Positions 16,261-26,009 of a DNA stretch of 64,000 nt are shown here, piece by piece. The notes beneath the pieces are model-generated. The model had not been told where the DNA came from. It made no database searches and was given only the letters and a program-made list of their open reading frames with translations. The position numbers were made by a program, and so were the translations under genes. The stretch comes from an uncultured Halobacteriovorax sp. Lineage in GTDB: Bacteria; Bdellovibrionota; Bacteriovoracia; Bacteriovoracales; Bacteriovoracaceae. Within the stretch, counting starts at the first letter, position 1. Every line of letters begins with the position of its first letter. The stretch is taken from contig CAJXVS010000008.1 in the NCBI GenBank assembly GCA_913061265.1, forward strand, positions 124,001 through 188,000, read 5' to 3'.

Positions 16261-17431
16261 AATGATTTGCTCCAAAGGCACGGAAGAAGTCTTCCGCTTC
16301 TCGCTTTGTATAACCTCTATCAATAAGATCATCGACATCCTTTACGAGAGGTTTTTGCGGAAGAGGTGAAAACTTTCCGTTGTTACCTTTATGGCATTTT
16401 ATGCAAGCGTCTTTAACTTTTACTTGCCTGCTTCCAAGCTTGAATGTCTCTCTCGCCACCCAATCGCCGTCGACTTTCTCATAATAAAAAGGCTCAAACT
16501 CTCCGGTCTTTCTATTCAATGAAATCACTTCAATGGAGCGCTCTTCTTTAATCACCCTACCATCAGGAAGCTTTGTTTTACTTGAATTAATAGCAATTCT
16601 CATGTCGTCCATGGCAGCGTCCCTCGTCGAGCTGCCCGTTGGAGAATCGGCGGCTTCAACTTGTCTCTTAGGCCACCAAACTTCTCTAGAGGCGCCCTCG
16701 CCATATTCTTTTGTAATGGGAGACTTACTCTTTGCCCCATCGATACGCGCTCTCTCCCACCAAAGATCAACCCCTCCTTGATAGAGGCTCTTATCTCTAA
16801 AAGAATTAGTTTTCACCATCTCATCAACTGAGCCAGCGAACCGAGTGGCAAAGAGATCTGATGCACTGGTGGCCTGGGCCAAGATTTCACGTTCATGAGT
16901 AGCTGGTTTAGTAAAAAGCGTCCTATAATTATCTAGGATTCCTTGTCTTGGAGGAAAACCAAAGAGCCCACTCTTCATGGCGACCACTTGCACGTCAGGG
17001 TCTACAATTCCTGCCTTTCTCATGGCCTCAACCTGGAGCTTAAAGTTCTCCATTGGTAAACTCTCAACAACAGTGGGCTTACTTCCCCAGCTCTTCGCTC
17101 GGTCAACTTCTGCTTTCGTGCCTTTACTTTTAATTCTTGAGAGAGCAAATTTTTGCCTTAGGGAAAGTTTTAACTCTATGCCAAGTTCTTTTTTAACAGC
17201 TTCTTCAAGCTTAGTGCCTCGGCTTAACTTCGAGCTTAAAACATTCTCTACCACTTCATCTTTTGTAAAACGAGCTTGTCTAGCCTGAAGGGAGGCCTCA
17301 GACTTTACCACTTTCCCTGAACTAACAGAGCTAGAGACGACACTCTCTAGCGCCTTAACACCATCACTACAAGTAGAGTTTGCCTTAGGCAAAAACAAGG
17401 TGAAAATGAATAGAAAAAGCAGAGTTTTCAT
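16259..17431 (-). CDS. exported protein with C-terminal CxxCH haem motif
   Basis: 390 residues with an N-terminal signal peptide (about 1-19). Near residue 350 it has ACIKCHKG, the CxxCH motif for covalent c-type haem attachment, followed by a short tail. The preceding region (WWPKRQVEAADSP, ERSIEVISLNRKTGEFEPFYYE) recalls cytochrome-P460-like or perioxidase-associated domains in wording, but I cannot assign a family. A long N-terminal helical, Lys/Ser-rich part (about 20-130) has no known counterpart. It probably acts in the periplasm. No cytochrome biogenesis genes lie nearby. A lone CxxCH could also occur by chance, so haem binding is probable, not certain. Confidence 0.6.
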   Translation of the reverse strand: MKTLLFLFIFTLFLPKANSTCSDGVKALESVVSSSVSSGKVVKSEASLQARQARFTKDEVVENVLSSKLSRGTKLEEAVKKELGIELKLSLRQKFALSRIKSKGTKAEVDRAKSWGSKPTVVESLPMENFKLQVEAMRKAGIVDPDVQVVAMKSGLFGFPPRQGILDNYRTLFTKPATHEREILAQATSASDLFATRFAGSVDEMVKTNSFRDKSLYQGGVDLWWERARIDGAKSKSPITKEYGEGASREVWWPKRQVEAADSPTGSSTRDAAMDDMRIAINSSKTKLPDGRVIKEERSIEVISLNRKTGEFEPFYYEKVDGDWVARETFKLGSRQVKVKDACIKCHKGNNGKFSPLPQKPLVKDVDDLIDRGYTKREAEDFFRAFGANH

Positions 17432-17552
17432 CAGCTTCTTTTCGGTATTTTAAAGTGAGATTCTTACTAAAGTTGAGTGATTCATTTTAAAACTGTCTAA
17501 AGTTTAGACGATCCGATTTGAATCCGAGATATAAACAGGAACTTAATATTAA

Positions 17553-17575
17553 GAGGAGGCTAACCTCCCCTTTTT
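17553..17575. terminator. terminator-like hairpin
   Basis: GAGGAGG (17553-17559) and CCTCCCC (17564-17570) pair with one mismatch around CTAA; a TTTTT run follows on the plus strand. It lies just 3' of the minus-strand gene ending at 17578, where the trailing sequence on that strand is TTAATATT. It is better formed for plus-strand transcription although no plus-strand gene ends here. Confidence 0.45.
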
Positions 17576-17577
17576 CT

Positions 17578-18213
17578 CTAATTGGTTTTAATCTTATACT
17601 TACTAACTGACATTCTAGGAATGCTCGTTCCACCCATTGTTACAGAGAGACCAGTGATCTTCTTCTCGCCTCTGCTTGTTACCTTATTGACCTGAAACTT
17701 TCCATTAACTTTTTTAATCATGATTTTCTCTAGAGAATACTTAGAGCCATTCCAGATCTTAAGAGTCGCACTGCCACCATATTCATTCATATCAGCGCCA
17801 GGCTGAACAATTAAAACACCGCGCTCTGACCCTGCCATTTGAAACTTAAGCGGGTCACCTCTTTTAATTTGATAAAGAGAAATTCTTTGTTCAATCTTTT
17901 CTTTAACAAGCCCAACTACATTTATATCAGCGTCTACATTGAGATCAACGATCTTTCCTTCACTAGTATTTAAATAGATAGTTGCCTTCCCTACATTAAG
18001 GCCAATAAAACCATACTTAATATCGGCCTTCATAAGGCTCTCTTTCTTCTTTGCTGCTTGCACTACCTTTCGTAAACCTAGAGTTTGAAAGTCTATTTGT
18101 TGAAAGAGGTTTACCTGTCCTCTAACACAATCAAGCTCGGCAAAAGCTGGAAGAACGAGGAGGTTAAGGGCACTAAAGAGCGCTATAAAGCGTAATTTGA
18201 TAAGTATTTTCAT
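17578..18213 (-). CDS. exported protein of unknown function
   Basis: 211 residues with a signal peptide (about 1-25, ending LPAFA). The mature part is basic, has one early Cys, and alternates short strands, suggesting a beta-rich periplasmic domain. No family is recognised. It is followed by a hairpin at 17553-17575, and 147 bp further by the CxxCH gene on the same strand; cotranscription is therefore unlikely. The 170-bp gap upstream separates it from the divergent protease gene. Confidence 0.65.
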   Translation of the reverse strand: MKILIKLRFIALFSALNLLVLPAFAELDCVRGQVNLFQQIDFQTLGLRKVVQAAKKKESLMKADIKYGFIGLNVGKATIYLNTSEGKIVDLNVDADINVVGLVKEKIEQRISLYQIKRGDPLKFQMAGSERGVLIVQPGADMNEYGGSATLKIWNGSKYSLEKIMIKKVNGKFQVNKVTSRGEKKITGLSVTMGGTSIPRMSVSKYKIKTN

Positions 18214-18383
18214 ACTCTCTTTATTACAAGTTTGAGGCCAAGAAACTAATGAGATTTCAATCCCTTACCAAGGTCTTAGAAGGAAGATGACTGTAAGTTA
18301 GTCGATTAACGCCTAGATTTTATACAGATATGTAGTCCTTACACTTAAGTAAATGATGGATCAGTTCTATGGTTAAATAGCCC

Positions 18384-19235
18384 ATGCTTAGATCTCTCCT
18401 CATTTTTTTCATCCTAAACGGTGGCCTCGTCCACGGCACGATCTTTCATAGTGATGATAGGATTGATATAGATCTGATAAAAAATGAAGAGATTAAAGAA
18501 ATGGGAAAGTCCATTCCTGCCTTGGTTCAAAGAAAGTTCTTAAAATCTATAAGTGATGATCACTTTGAAGTTACCTATCGTAGTTATCAAGATGAACTAG
18601 GTTTTTGTGAGGACGAAAAGTTTGTAAAATCTCAAGGACTCCTAGCGAACTGTTCAGCATTTCTTGTTGGAAAAGATGTCATTGGTACGGCCGCTCACTG
18701 CATAGATCCCGGTTTAAAGATGGGCCTTAAAGATTATGCCGTTGTCTTTGATTATAAAGCTGACAAGAATGGAAATGCCCCGAAGACAATCCTCAAAAGG
18801 AACGTCTACTATTTTAAAGAGTTTATAAAAAATGAATTTGAATGGGTTACCTTTAAAGATTACGCTTTGATTAGACTGACTAAAGATGTTGAAGACAGAG
18901 CTCCATTAATCATGAGTCCTGGAACAAGAGTCGAAGTTGGTACTCCTCTCTTTATCTTAGGCTTTCCTTTAGGCCTTCCTTTAAAGTATCAACCTAATGG
19001 AGAGGTACTCTCTGTTGATAATAAAAGTAATTCCTTCCGCCATCAACTCGACACTTTCTCTGTTAACTCGGGCTCTGCTGTTTTTAACGCTACAACAAAA
19101 GAAATAGTTGGCATTCATGTCAGAGGCACGGGCCTAAATTACCAAGAAGACAAAGAGCTGCAGTGTAACCGTTGGGGAAAAGGTAATCCCAAGAAAGACT
19201 GGGGTGAAGCAAATTTTATTGATATCGCTTTTTAA
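18384..19235 (+). CDS. exported trypsin-like (V8-type) serine protease
   Basis: 283 residues: signal peptide (about 1-19), a short pro-region, then a chymotrypsin-fold domain. The triad is visible: His105 in GTAAHC, Asp159 in KDYALIRL and Ser229 in VNSGSAVF. The NSGSAV wording resembles glutamyl endopeptidase/V8-type enzymes more than trypsin (GDSGGP). Cys residues around His105 could form the usual loop disulfide. It likely cuts proteins in the periplasm or outside the cell, which suits a predatory or proteolytic lifestyle (inference). It is followed 42 bp later by a YceI-type gene on the same strand. Confidence 0.85.
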   Translation: MLRSLLIFFILNGGLVHGTIFHSDDRIDIDLIKNEEIKEMGKSIPALVQRKFLKSISDDHFEVTYRSYQDELGFCEDEKFVKSQGLLANCSAFLVGKDVIGTAAHCIDPGLKMGLKDYAVVFDYKADKNGNAPKTILKRNVYYFKEFIKNEFEWVTFKDYALIRLTKDVEDRAPLIMSPGTRVEVGTPLFILGFPLGLPLKYQPNGEVLSVDNKSNSFRHQLDTFSVNSGSAVFNATTKEIVGIHVRGTGLNYQEDKELQCNRWGKGNPKKDWGEANFIDIAF

Positions 19236-19277
19236 TCATCCATCGACGAAGAGCTCCACATAAGGTAGCCTCCTTTG

Positions 19278-20210
19278 ATGAAGCTTTTCTTATTACTCCT
19301 TATTTATTCAGGCGCAGTCTTCAGCGAAACTCATTTAATTTGGGATACTAATAAAGATCATTCCTCTCTTCGTTTTGAAGTAAGCTACCTAAGCTTCTCA
19401 AAGATAGACGGTCATTTTAAAAAATTTTGGGGCAGGATCTATTTCGAAGAAGACGGAGAACTTCCTAGAAAGATAGACCTCTCCATTGATACTTCCTCGG
19501 TGGATACAGGAAGCAGAATAAGAGATGGTCACCTAAGATCTGAGGATTTCTTTGCTAGTAAGAAGTTTCCGACTATAAGGTTTCAAAGTGAAAAGATACT
19601 CGCAGGAAAACCTAATCAATTCCTTGTTAAAGGATTTCTTCTTTTAAGAGAGAGAAGAGTTTCTCACGAAGTGCTCATTAGTTTTTCACCCTTAATTAAA
19701 GATTCTTGGGATTATACCAACCGCTTTGTTAGCTTTAAGACTTCATTATCAAGAAAACTCCTAGGGCTTGATTGGAATAGAAGTATCAAAGGTAATAGGC
19801 TCTTAGTAGGAGATATTGTTGAGCTTTCAGGGAGCCTTCAAGTGCAGCCCCTTAACAACTTAACGCCTCCATCAAAACATATGATCCCTGACCTTAATAA
19901 AGTCTATAGTGCTGATAATAAACAACTTGAAACAATGGATAAGAAGATAAATATACTTTTAAAGAAGGATATTTCTTTGAGACCCCAAAAAGAAGTAATC
20001 CAAGAAAGTCCTCCAGTCAGGACAAAGAAGAATTACTCCTATATTCTCGCCCTTATTATTCTTGTCCAATTAAGTTACCTAGGACTTCAAAACCTAAGCG
20101 CCCTGGTCTCTAAAAGACCAAGCTTAATCCCGTATAAGACTTTAATAAACTTAATCGTAGCCCTATCTGCTATAGGCGCCTCAGTCTATTTGGCCAGTTT
20201 TACTCTTTAG
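19278..20210 (+). CDS. YceI-like protein with C-terminal membrane extension
   Basis: 310 residues from ATG 19278 (a TTG one codon earlier is the alternative). A signal peptide is followed by a YceI-type lipocalin-like domain (about 18-190): LIWDTNKDHSSLRFEV, HFKKFWGRIYFE, DTSSVDTGSRIRDGHLRSEDF and KKFPTIRF are all signature wording. YceI proteins bind polyisoprenoid or other lipids in the periplasm. Unusually, about 120 extra residues follow: a Lys-rich linker and two hydrophobic helices (about 250-272 and 287-307), which would tether the domain to the membrane. The last codons form a perfect hairpin with the downstream bases. Confidence 0.82.
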   Translation: MKLFLLLLIYSGAVFSETHLIWDTNKDHSSLRFEVSYLSFSKIDGHFKKFWGRIYFEEDGELPRKIDLSIDTSSVDTGSRIRDGHLRSEDFFASKKFPTIRFQSEKILAGKPNQFLVKGFLLLRERRVSHEVLISFSPLIKDSWDYTNRFVSFKTSLSRKLLGLDWNRSIKGNRLLVGDIVELSGSLQVQPLNNLTPPSKHMIPDLNKVYSADNKQLETMDKKINILLKKDISLRPQKEVIQESPPVRTKKNYSYILALIILVQLSYLGLQNLSALVSKRPSLIPYKTLINLIVALSAIGASVYLASFTL

Positions 20211-20217
20211 TAAAACT
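20196..20217. terminator. bidirectional terminator-like hairpin
   Basis: AGTTTTACT (20196-20204) and AGTAAAACT (20209-20217) pair perfectly around CTTT. It includes the stop codon of the YceI-like gene and separates it from the convergent mscS-type gene (ends 20237). A long T-run is missing, so strength is uncertain. Confidence 0.5.
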
Positions 20218-20236
20218 TGGCTCCTTTTAAATGTCA

Positions 20237-21061
20237 CTAAGAATTTATCTCAACAGGAACCGGACAGCTCGAAGGGCGCCCAATATTATTCTCTAGAAGT
20301 ATCTTATTACCTCTTGCGATTAAGTCACTTAGGAAAGCCTTTTCAAACTTCACATCAAGGACATAGGCCTTAACACTAACCCTAATAACAAAGGTATTAG
20401 AAATAGGCACTTCATCAAAGGTTATGATGACTGACTTTTCTAGGAAGACAAAACGGCTAGTGATGACCACTTCATGAAGTAAGGTCTTTATACGCTCTAA
20501 GTTTTCATAGATTGAAACATGAAAGTTTGCTTCAATCATCATATCAAGAGCGCCACTATTTCCACTTGCGACAACGTCGGTTAGGAATTTTGAGTTTGGA
20601 ATAGTGACTAAGTTATCATCTAGTGTTTGAAGTCTTACTGATCTAAGCCCAATACTTTTAATCTCGCCATACACGTCAGCGAAACTAACTCTATCACCTA
20701 CTTGAAAGGGGCGGTCAAAGAGAAGGATAAACCCTGCGATGACAGAGCCCACAAGGTCTTTTAAGGCAAAACCAATGGCCACAGCGGCTGAGCCACCAAT
20801 AGTGACAAGAACTTCCTTAGAAGGTCTAAAGACCATATAGAATGAGCCTAGAAAGCCGCAGAGATAGAGGAAGAACGAGAAGATGGTGGCCACTTGAAGG
20901 ATGACCAGTCTTTTTCCTGAGAACTTAACTTGAAGCTTTTCGCTCCAGATATTGATGATCTTAACCAGAAAAACAATACAACCAATAAGAAAGATAAATA
21001 AGACGATCTTATCGAGTTTTAAAAAGTCTAAAATATAAAGCGTCGTTGCGTTAGCTTCCAT
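20237..21061 (-). CDS. MscS-family small-conductance channel
   Basis: 274 residues. About three membrane helices are followed by the pore helix (GGSAAVAIGFALKDLVGSVIAG) and the cytoplasmic beta domain beginning FDRPFQVGDRV and continuing TLDDNLVTIPNSKF, all MscS hallmarks. It would release osmolytes on membrane tension. The start lies 11 bp inside the 3' end of the 1014-residue AAA+ membrane protein gene, so the two are translationally coupled, an unusual partner for an MscS channel. The C-terminal vestibule is complete though short. Confidence 0.92.
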   Translation of the reverse strand: MEANATTLYILDFLKLDKIVLFIFLIGCIVFLVKIINIWSEKLQVKFSGKRLVILQVATIFSFFLYLCGFLGSFYMVFRPSKEVLVTIGGSAAVAIGFALKDLVGSVIAGFILLFDRPFQVGDRVSFADVYGEIKSIGLRSVRLQTLDDNLVTIPNSKFLTDVVASGNSGALDMMIEANFHVSIYENLERIKTLLHEVVITSRFVFLEKSVIITFDEVPISNTFVIRVSVKAYVLDVKFEKAFLSDLIARGNKILLENNIGRPSSCPVPVEINS

Positions 21062-24000
21062 AAATAAAGTTCTTTAAAGTTAAGAATTTAATAAGACCGA
21101 ACTGACTAGCAATCTCGATCATATAGCGACCTCTTTGGTCTCGGTAGAGAAAGTCTTTTTCTAATCCTACTTTGATAGCGTTTCTTACTATTCCTGATGG
21201 TAAATCAGTTGTTCCTTCTATCTCTTTTCCTGTTAAATTTTCATGCTTAAGTATATGGGCCAAAACAAACATTAGGTCATCAGGCAATTTCTCAAGTCCA
21301 ACCAGTTCCACTTCTTTTGGTATATTAACATTGAGCACTTTTGTTCGTTTTTGAGAAAGAGCTGTAATCCATAGAACAATAGCGGCTCTAGGGTTACCTC
21401 TAGAAAGCTCCCAAAGTAATTTAAAGAATTTTGATTCAACAGAGGCATAACGGTCAATTTCATCTTGAGAGCGTGTTGCATTAATAAGGAGGTCAAAAGA
21501 AAGCCGATAATCCGTTTTCTTATGACGGCTCATGATAAGCTCTTTAATCTTAGTATCACTCCAGCCTTTAACCTCAAATACATTTCTAAAGAACTGGTTT
21601 CTACCAAAAGCACGATCGAGGAACAGCCAACTGTACTTATTAAAAGAGAGAACCCAATAAATATTCTCAGTACTAAAATTGATCATATTTGCTAAGGCAT
21701 CATAAGCTCCAAATCCACCAGTCTTTGAAAGAAATATATTTTGAGCCTCATCTAAATAAATAACCGTCTTCTTCGCAATTTTCTTATCTATATGATAAAG
21801 GTCAAAATTGTTATCACTAGCTTCTTCTTTTCCTAGTAAAAGTTCTTTGAGAAAGTTTTGTAAAGTGCTTTTTTCAAAAGTTTTAGCCGGAATTTTTGTT
21901 CTGATAATATTAAGATCTTCCTTACGCTGCTCTTCAATAGTATTGAGACAGAATTTTACTAAAGTCGTTTTACCGACTCCTTTATCTCCAAAAACCACTA
22001 ATGAATGTTCATCACTTTTACCATCGCACCAATCGTCTATTTCAATCTTTATATTTTTTTCTAGGTCTTCACTTACGCAAACATAATCATCTTTGCTTTC
22101 TAAGGACTGCAATTGAAAATGCGTGCAATATTCCTCAGGAATCTCTTTATCAGTACCATCGCCAACTTCAACTTTCTCAATTTGTTTTTTAAAGATATTG
22201 GCAGATATCTTTTTAGAAATTTCAAAATTCTCAGTGGCCCTAATAAAAGTATTAAGAATAGAAAAGACAATGATGATAAAGAAGTAAATGGTGGCTTTTA
22301 CTTTAGAGGGAACTATTTTGAACATTCCCTCTAATCTAGTGACGATAAAGCCTGAAAAGTTTCGCTCTATATAGGTCCAAAACTCTTTTTCCCAAGTCGC
22401 GGACATCATCACGATTCTATAGACAGCGTAGAATGCGACAGTGATATTCACAATCGAAAAGATATAAGTCCTTCCTATTGTAGCGTCGGCAACAACAAGA
22501 GAGAGGGCGTAGAATAAATAAATATTAGAAATATGATTTGCAGAGGCCTGGGCCTTTTTCTTAAACTGAGCAAAGCTCTTGATATCAATTCTTGAAACAG
22601 ATCCAAAGAAAAGGATCACAAAAGACTTTAAGATATGGCTAACAAGAATGACCTGGACCACAATTATAAGTAAACGAATGTCTGAGAAGGTCTCTTTATC
22701 TATTAAAAAGGATGTTAGAACTAACCATAAAATTTCTTCAAGATTATCTTTTACTTTGTTCCAAAGAGATAAAAAAATCTTCACCAACTTAAATGATCTA
22801 TAATTTCTTAGTACTTGGCTGACTCTTTTATCCACCCAATTTTGAGAATTAGAAAAGAGCGTTTTCAATATAAAAAAAAGAACCGCCAAAAAGCTAAGAT
22901 AAAGAGCATCATAGGCCAATATTGTGACCCCAGGTTTACCTTTAGATAGCTGCTCTCTTATATAAAGAAGTTTACTGTAAAAATAACTAATGACTCTAAA
23001 AGGAGATGAGGTTAATTCATTAGCTATGCCTTTATAGTAATCAAGACTTAAAACCTTTTTAAAGACGAAACCAGCCGGCAACTGTCTATAGAGGACTCCC
23101 CTTACATTATTGACCTGAAGAAGCAGGTCATTATGAAGCTTTAATTCTTGATTCTTTTTTAGGGTCAATTCTTTTAGAGTCTTAAGCCTAAGTTCACTTA
23201 ATTGAAGCTTAACTGTTTCGAGTTCTTCTAAGTCAGCTCGTAAGTCATCTCTTCCATAACTCTTTATACTTCCACTTGGAATACTAGGTAGGGTAAAGGT
23301 CTTATCTGTCTTAAAGAGATCATAGTTCTTAGAAGATATCTCTTTCCAGATACTCTCAACTGTTTGGTAACTCTCTATAACTTGATCTGAAGACTCTGCG
23401 TTTGAAGCGCCTGCTAGAATGGAAAGCTTTGATGAATGTTTTTCAAAGTAACTTAGCTTTTCTTCTAGGGCCCTATTGTATTCAAGCTTTTTATTGATCA
23501 ACTCAATTTTAATTTTTTTAAATTCTGATATCTTTGAAGAAATCTCTTTCTTCTTAGCATCATTGATGGTGTTGACTTTTATCTCTGCTTCTAGGACTTC
23601 AAAGGCCAGGCTCTTTTTCTCTTTTTCAGAGGCGAGGTTTTCTTTTTCGATATCTTCTTTTATTCCGGGAACTTCTTTTTCCCCAATTATTTTCTCGTAT
23701 ATGGCGTTATTAAGAGACTTATTTTTTATAAGAAGTTCAATTCTTAGTTTGGTCAACTCTATTGAGAGATCAACGAGCTTCTGCTGTTTTTTTACACTTT
23801 TTGTCTCTAGGAGACAGCCCGCTAATGTTTCATGTTCCGGCAGAATCCCTCGTTTATTAATTAATCTTAATTTTTCTTTTTGAACGAGTTCGTCTGTCTT
23901 TTGTAAAACAAAAGCTTCACCAAAAACCAAGGCAGGTCCAGACTCTCTAGAGCCTCCCTCTAAGAAAGATTTGATATTCGCGGCCTGAGCCGAGATTAAA

Positions 24001-24095
24001 GAGAAAACTCGATCAGAATGGCAATCCAATGCAAAAACCGGCGATGTATTAAAGAAAAGAAGGAGCACTAAAGTACTTTTGACACAATTTATCAT
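21051..24095 (-). CDS. coiled-coil/membrane/AAA+ ATPase fusion protein
   Basis: 1014 residues in three blocks. A signal peptide (about 1-22) leads to a charged helical region (about 60-345), likely periplasmic coiled coil, resembling in layout the N-terminal halves of MscK/MscM. About six hydrophobic segments follow between 390 and 625. The C-terminal third is a cytosolic P-loop ATPase: Walker A FGDKGVGKTT near 700-708, Walker B VIYLDEAQNIF near 780, then a winged-helix-like end (about 950-1005). The ATPase resembles ORC/ExeA-type AAA+ modules. It lacks any MscS pore domain; that is supplied by the overlapping next gene. I know of no described protein of this make-up. ATP-gated or ATP-regulated channel control is an inference. 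Confidence 0.8.
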   Translation of the reverse strand: MINCVKSTLVLLLFFNTSPVFALDCHSDRVFSLISAQAANIKSFLEGGSRESGPALVFGEAFVLQKTDELVQKEKLRLINKRGILPEHETLAGCLLETKSVKKQQKLVDLSIELTKLRIELLIKNKSLNNAIYEKIIGEKEVPGIKEDIEKENLASEKEKKSLAFEVLEAEIKVNTINDAKKKEISSKISEFKKIKIELINKKLEYNRALEEKLSYFEKHSSKLSILAGASNAESSDQVIESYQTVESIWKEISSKNYDLFKTDKTFTLPSIPSGSIKSYGRDDLRADLEELETVKLQLSELRLKTLKELTLKKNQELKLHNDLLLQVNNVRGVLYRQLPAGFVFKKVLSLDYYKGIANELTSSPFRVISYFYSKLLYIREQLSKGKPGVTILAYDALYLSFLAVLFFILKTLFSNSQNWVDKRVSQVLRNYRSFKLVKIFLSLWNKVKDNLEEILWLVLTSFLIDKETFSDIRLLIIVVQVILVSHILKSFVILFFGSVSRIDIKSFAQFKKKAQASANHISNIYLFYALSLVVADATIGRTYIFSIVNITVAFYAVYRIVMMSATWEKEFWTYIERNFSGFIVTRLEGMFKIVPSKVKATIYFFIIIVFSILNTFIRATENFEISKKISANIFKKQIEKVEVGDGTDKEIPEEYCTHFQLQSLESKDDYVCVSEDLEKNIKIEIDDWCDGKSDEHSLVVFGDKGVGKTTLVKFCLNTIEEQRKEDLNIIRTKIPAKTFEKSTLQNFLKELLLGKEEASDNNFDLYHIDKKIAKKTVIYLDEAQNIFLSKTGGFGAYDALANMINFSTENIYWVLSFNKYSWLFLDRAFGRNQFFRNVFEVKGWSDTKIKELIMSRHKKTDYRLSFDLLINATRSQDEIDRYASVESKFFKLLWELSRGNPRAAIVLWITALSQKRTKVLNVNIPKEVELVGLEKLPDDLMFVLAHILKHENLTGKEIEGTTDLPSGIVRNAIKVGLEKDFLYRDQRGRYMIEIASQFGLIKFLTLKNFIYGS

Positions 24096-24105
24096 TCTCT
24101 AAATT

Positions 24106-25098
24106 CTAGTCCACCGAATCCATAAGTCTATCTTTTTTATAGTTCCCTTCACGGGTTGTCGCTATATGTACTAGGGCTTCACCTTGAGTCACCAAAGGCA
24201 ATTTATTAATGCCTAGTATATAACCACTATTGTGAACACGGATCAATTCCACGTCTGTTCCTAAAGGATCAGTGACCTCACCAATAACTTGATTCTTTTT
24301 CACCATCTGACCATTCTTCACTTTTAACTTAAAGGTTCCACCCTTAGGTGACCTAATCCAATAACTTCCCAAGGCCATGATGGGCTTTGGTCTATTTGAG
24401 ACTAGCTTTAACTTAGGAAGAACACCAATCTCTCTTAGAGCAGAGATACAACCTTTAACCCCCGCAGTGATAACATCATCTTCAAACCTTAGGGCCTCAC
24501 CACCTTCGAAGACAAGAGTGATAACGCCTTTTCTTCTCGCCATTTCTCGAAGAGAGCCATCCCTTGTTTGAGAATCAACAATGATAGGGGCCCTAAAACT
24601 CTTAGCGAACTTCTTCGTCTCTTTACAGCTAAGATCGGCTCTAATTTGAGGATGGTTAGAACGGTGAATGGCACCTGTATGAAAATCTATTCCGTGAGTA
24701 CATTTTGAAATGATCTCATTCATAAAGATCTTTGCCATCCTTGAGGCTAAAGATCCATTTTCTGATCCAGGAAAAGAGCGGTTTAAGTCTCTTCTATCCG
24801 GAAGGTAGCGAGACTTATTGTTAAAGCCAAATACATTAACAATAGGAACGGCGATGATAGTTCCCTTTATCTTCTTTCTCTCTATGATCTTTAAGACTTC
24901 TCTAATGATCTCGACGCCATTGATCTCATCGCCGTGAATAGCCGCTGATAAAAAAACAATTGGGCCTTCTTTTTCCCCGCGGATGATCTTTACGGGCATA
25001 GTTAAGTCAGTAGAGTCATAAAGCTTGGCCACCTCGGCTTCAAGGTTTATGGTTTCTCCAGGTAGAATTGTTCTTCCTAATATCTTAAGCTTCTTCAC
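24106..25098 (-). CDS. M14-type succinylglutamate desuccinylase/aspartoacylase-like enzyme
   Basis: 330 residues. Zinc ligands appear in SAAIHGDEING (His55, Glu58) and in the later GIDFHTGAIHR; a catalytic Glu is offered by VFEGGEALRFE. Arg-rich DRRDLNRSFPG is typical of the AstE/ASPA branch of M14 carboxypeptidases, which cut N-acyl or C-terminal acidic amino acids. It lies 2 bp after a RimK-type ligase gene. A reasonable job is removing or editing the glutamate-type tails that RimK adds, or recycling their products; this is inference from context. Confidence 0.88.
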   Translation of the reverse strand: MKKLKILGRTILPGETINLEAEVAKLYDSTDLTMPVKIIRGEKEGPIVFLSAAIHGDEINGVEIIREVLKIIERKKIKGTIIAVPIVNVFGFNNKSRYLPDRRDLNRSFPGSENGSLASRMAKIFMNEIISKCTHGIDFHTGAIHRSNHPQIRADLSCKETKKFAKSFRAPIIVDSQTRDGSLREMARRKGVITLVFEGGEALRFEDDVITAGVKGCISALREIGVLPKLKLVSNRPKPIMALGSYWIRSPKGGTFKLKVKNGQMVKKNQVIGEVTDPLGTDVELIRVHNSGYILGINKLPLVTQGEALVHIATTREGNYKKDRLMDSVD

Positions 25099-25100
25099 TA

Positions 25101-26009
25101 TTACCCCTGACCTCTGGTCTTATTAGACTTCTTACTAGCGATCGCTTTTTCTATATGAGTCACGATCATTCCGGCAACATCTTTTCCTGTTGCACTCTCT
25201 ATTCCCTCAAGTCCTGGGGAGGAATTTACCTCTAGAACAAGGGGACCATTATGAGATCTTAATATATCAACCCCAGCGACATTAAGGCCCATGGCCTTAG
25301 CGGCTTTTACAGCAGAGGCTCTTTCATCTTTAGAGATCTTAACAATCTCAGCGGTTCCACCACGGTGGAGATTTGAGCGAAAGTCTCCTTCCGCTCCAGT
25401 TCTTTTCATGGCGGCTACGACTTTATCGGCCACAACAAAGCAGCGGATATCTGAGCCACCTGATTCCTTGATAAACTCTTGAACAAGATAGTTTGATTTG
25501 GTTCCAGAGATTAACTCCATAACGCTTTCTGCGGCTTTCTTACTCTCTGCTAGAACAACGCCTTTTCCCTGAGTTCCCTCTAGGAGTTTTATCACACAAG
25601 GAGCTCCTCCAACCTGATCAAGGAGCTTATCCGTCATCTGAGTAGAGTTTCCAAAGCCAGTAACAGGAAGACCTATGCCCACCTTGGCCATGATCTGAAG
25701 GCTTCTTAATTTATCTCTAGAGCGGGCAATGGCGACTGATTCGTTAACCGCATAAACGCCGCCCATTTCAAACTGTCTAAGGACAGCTGTTCCATAGAAG
25801 GTTACGCTTGCACCGATCCTAGGGATGACAGCATCAAAATAATCTAAGACTTTTTCTTTATAGAGAACGGTAGGCTTTTTGGTCGTGATATTCATATAGC
25901 ATTGAAGTGGATTGATAACTTCTACTTCATGCCCTCTTGCCTTACAAGCATTGACTAAACTCTGAGTTGAGTAAAGCTTTGGGCCTCTTGAGAGAATGGC
26001 TATCTTCAC
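25101..26009 (-). CDS. rimK: RimK-type ATP-grasp ligase
   Basis: 302 residues, near the E. coli RimK length (300). The N-terminal domain starts [15 protein letters not shown]; the ATP-grasp core shows [41 protein letters not shown] and magnesium-binding [14 protein letters not shown]. RimK adds glutamate residues to the C-terminus of ribosomal protein S6. Start overlaps the 3' end of the RimB-like gene by 4 bp, and the M14-type gene follows 2 bp later, so all three are one operon. A different peptide substrate cannot be excluded. Confidence 0.92.
   Translation of the reverse strand: MKIAILSRGPKLYSTQSLVNACKARGHEVEVINPLQCYMNITTKKPTVLYKEKVLDYFDAVIPRIGASVTFYGTAVLRQFEMGGVYAVNESVAIARSRDKLRSLQIMAKVGIGLPVTGFGNSTQMTDKLLDQVGGAPCVIKLLEGTQGKGVVLAESKKAAESVMELISGTKSNYLVQEFIKESGGSDIRCFVVADKVVAAMKRTGAEGDFRSNLHRGGTAEIVKISKDERASAVKAAKAMGLNVAGVDILRSHNGPLVLEVNSSPGLEGIESATGKDVAGMIVTHIEKAIASKKSNKTRGQG

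Noticed and set aside
22001-23883. Several plus-strand frames opposite the AAA+ membrane protein
   Set aside because: Composition (runs of Ser/Phe/Leu) is that expected on the complement of a Lys/Glu-rich gene; no ribosome sites or family motifs.
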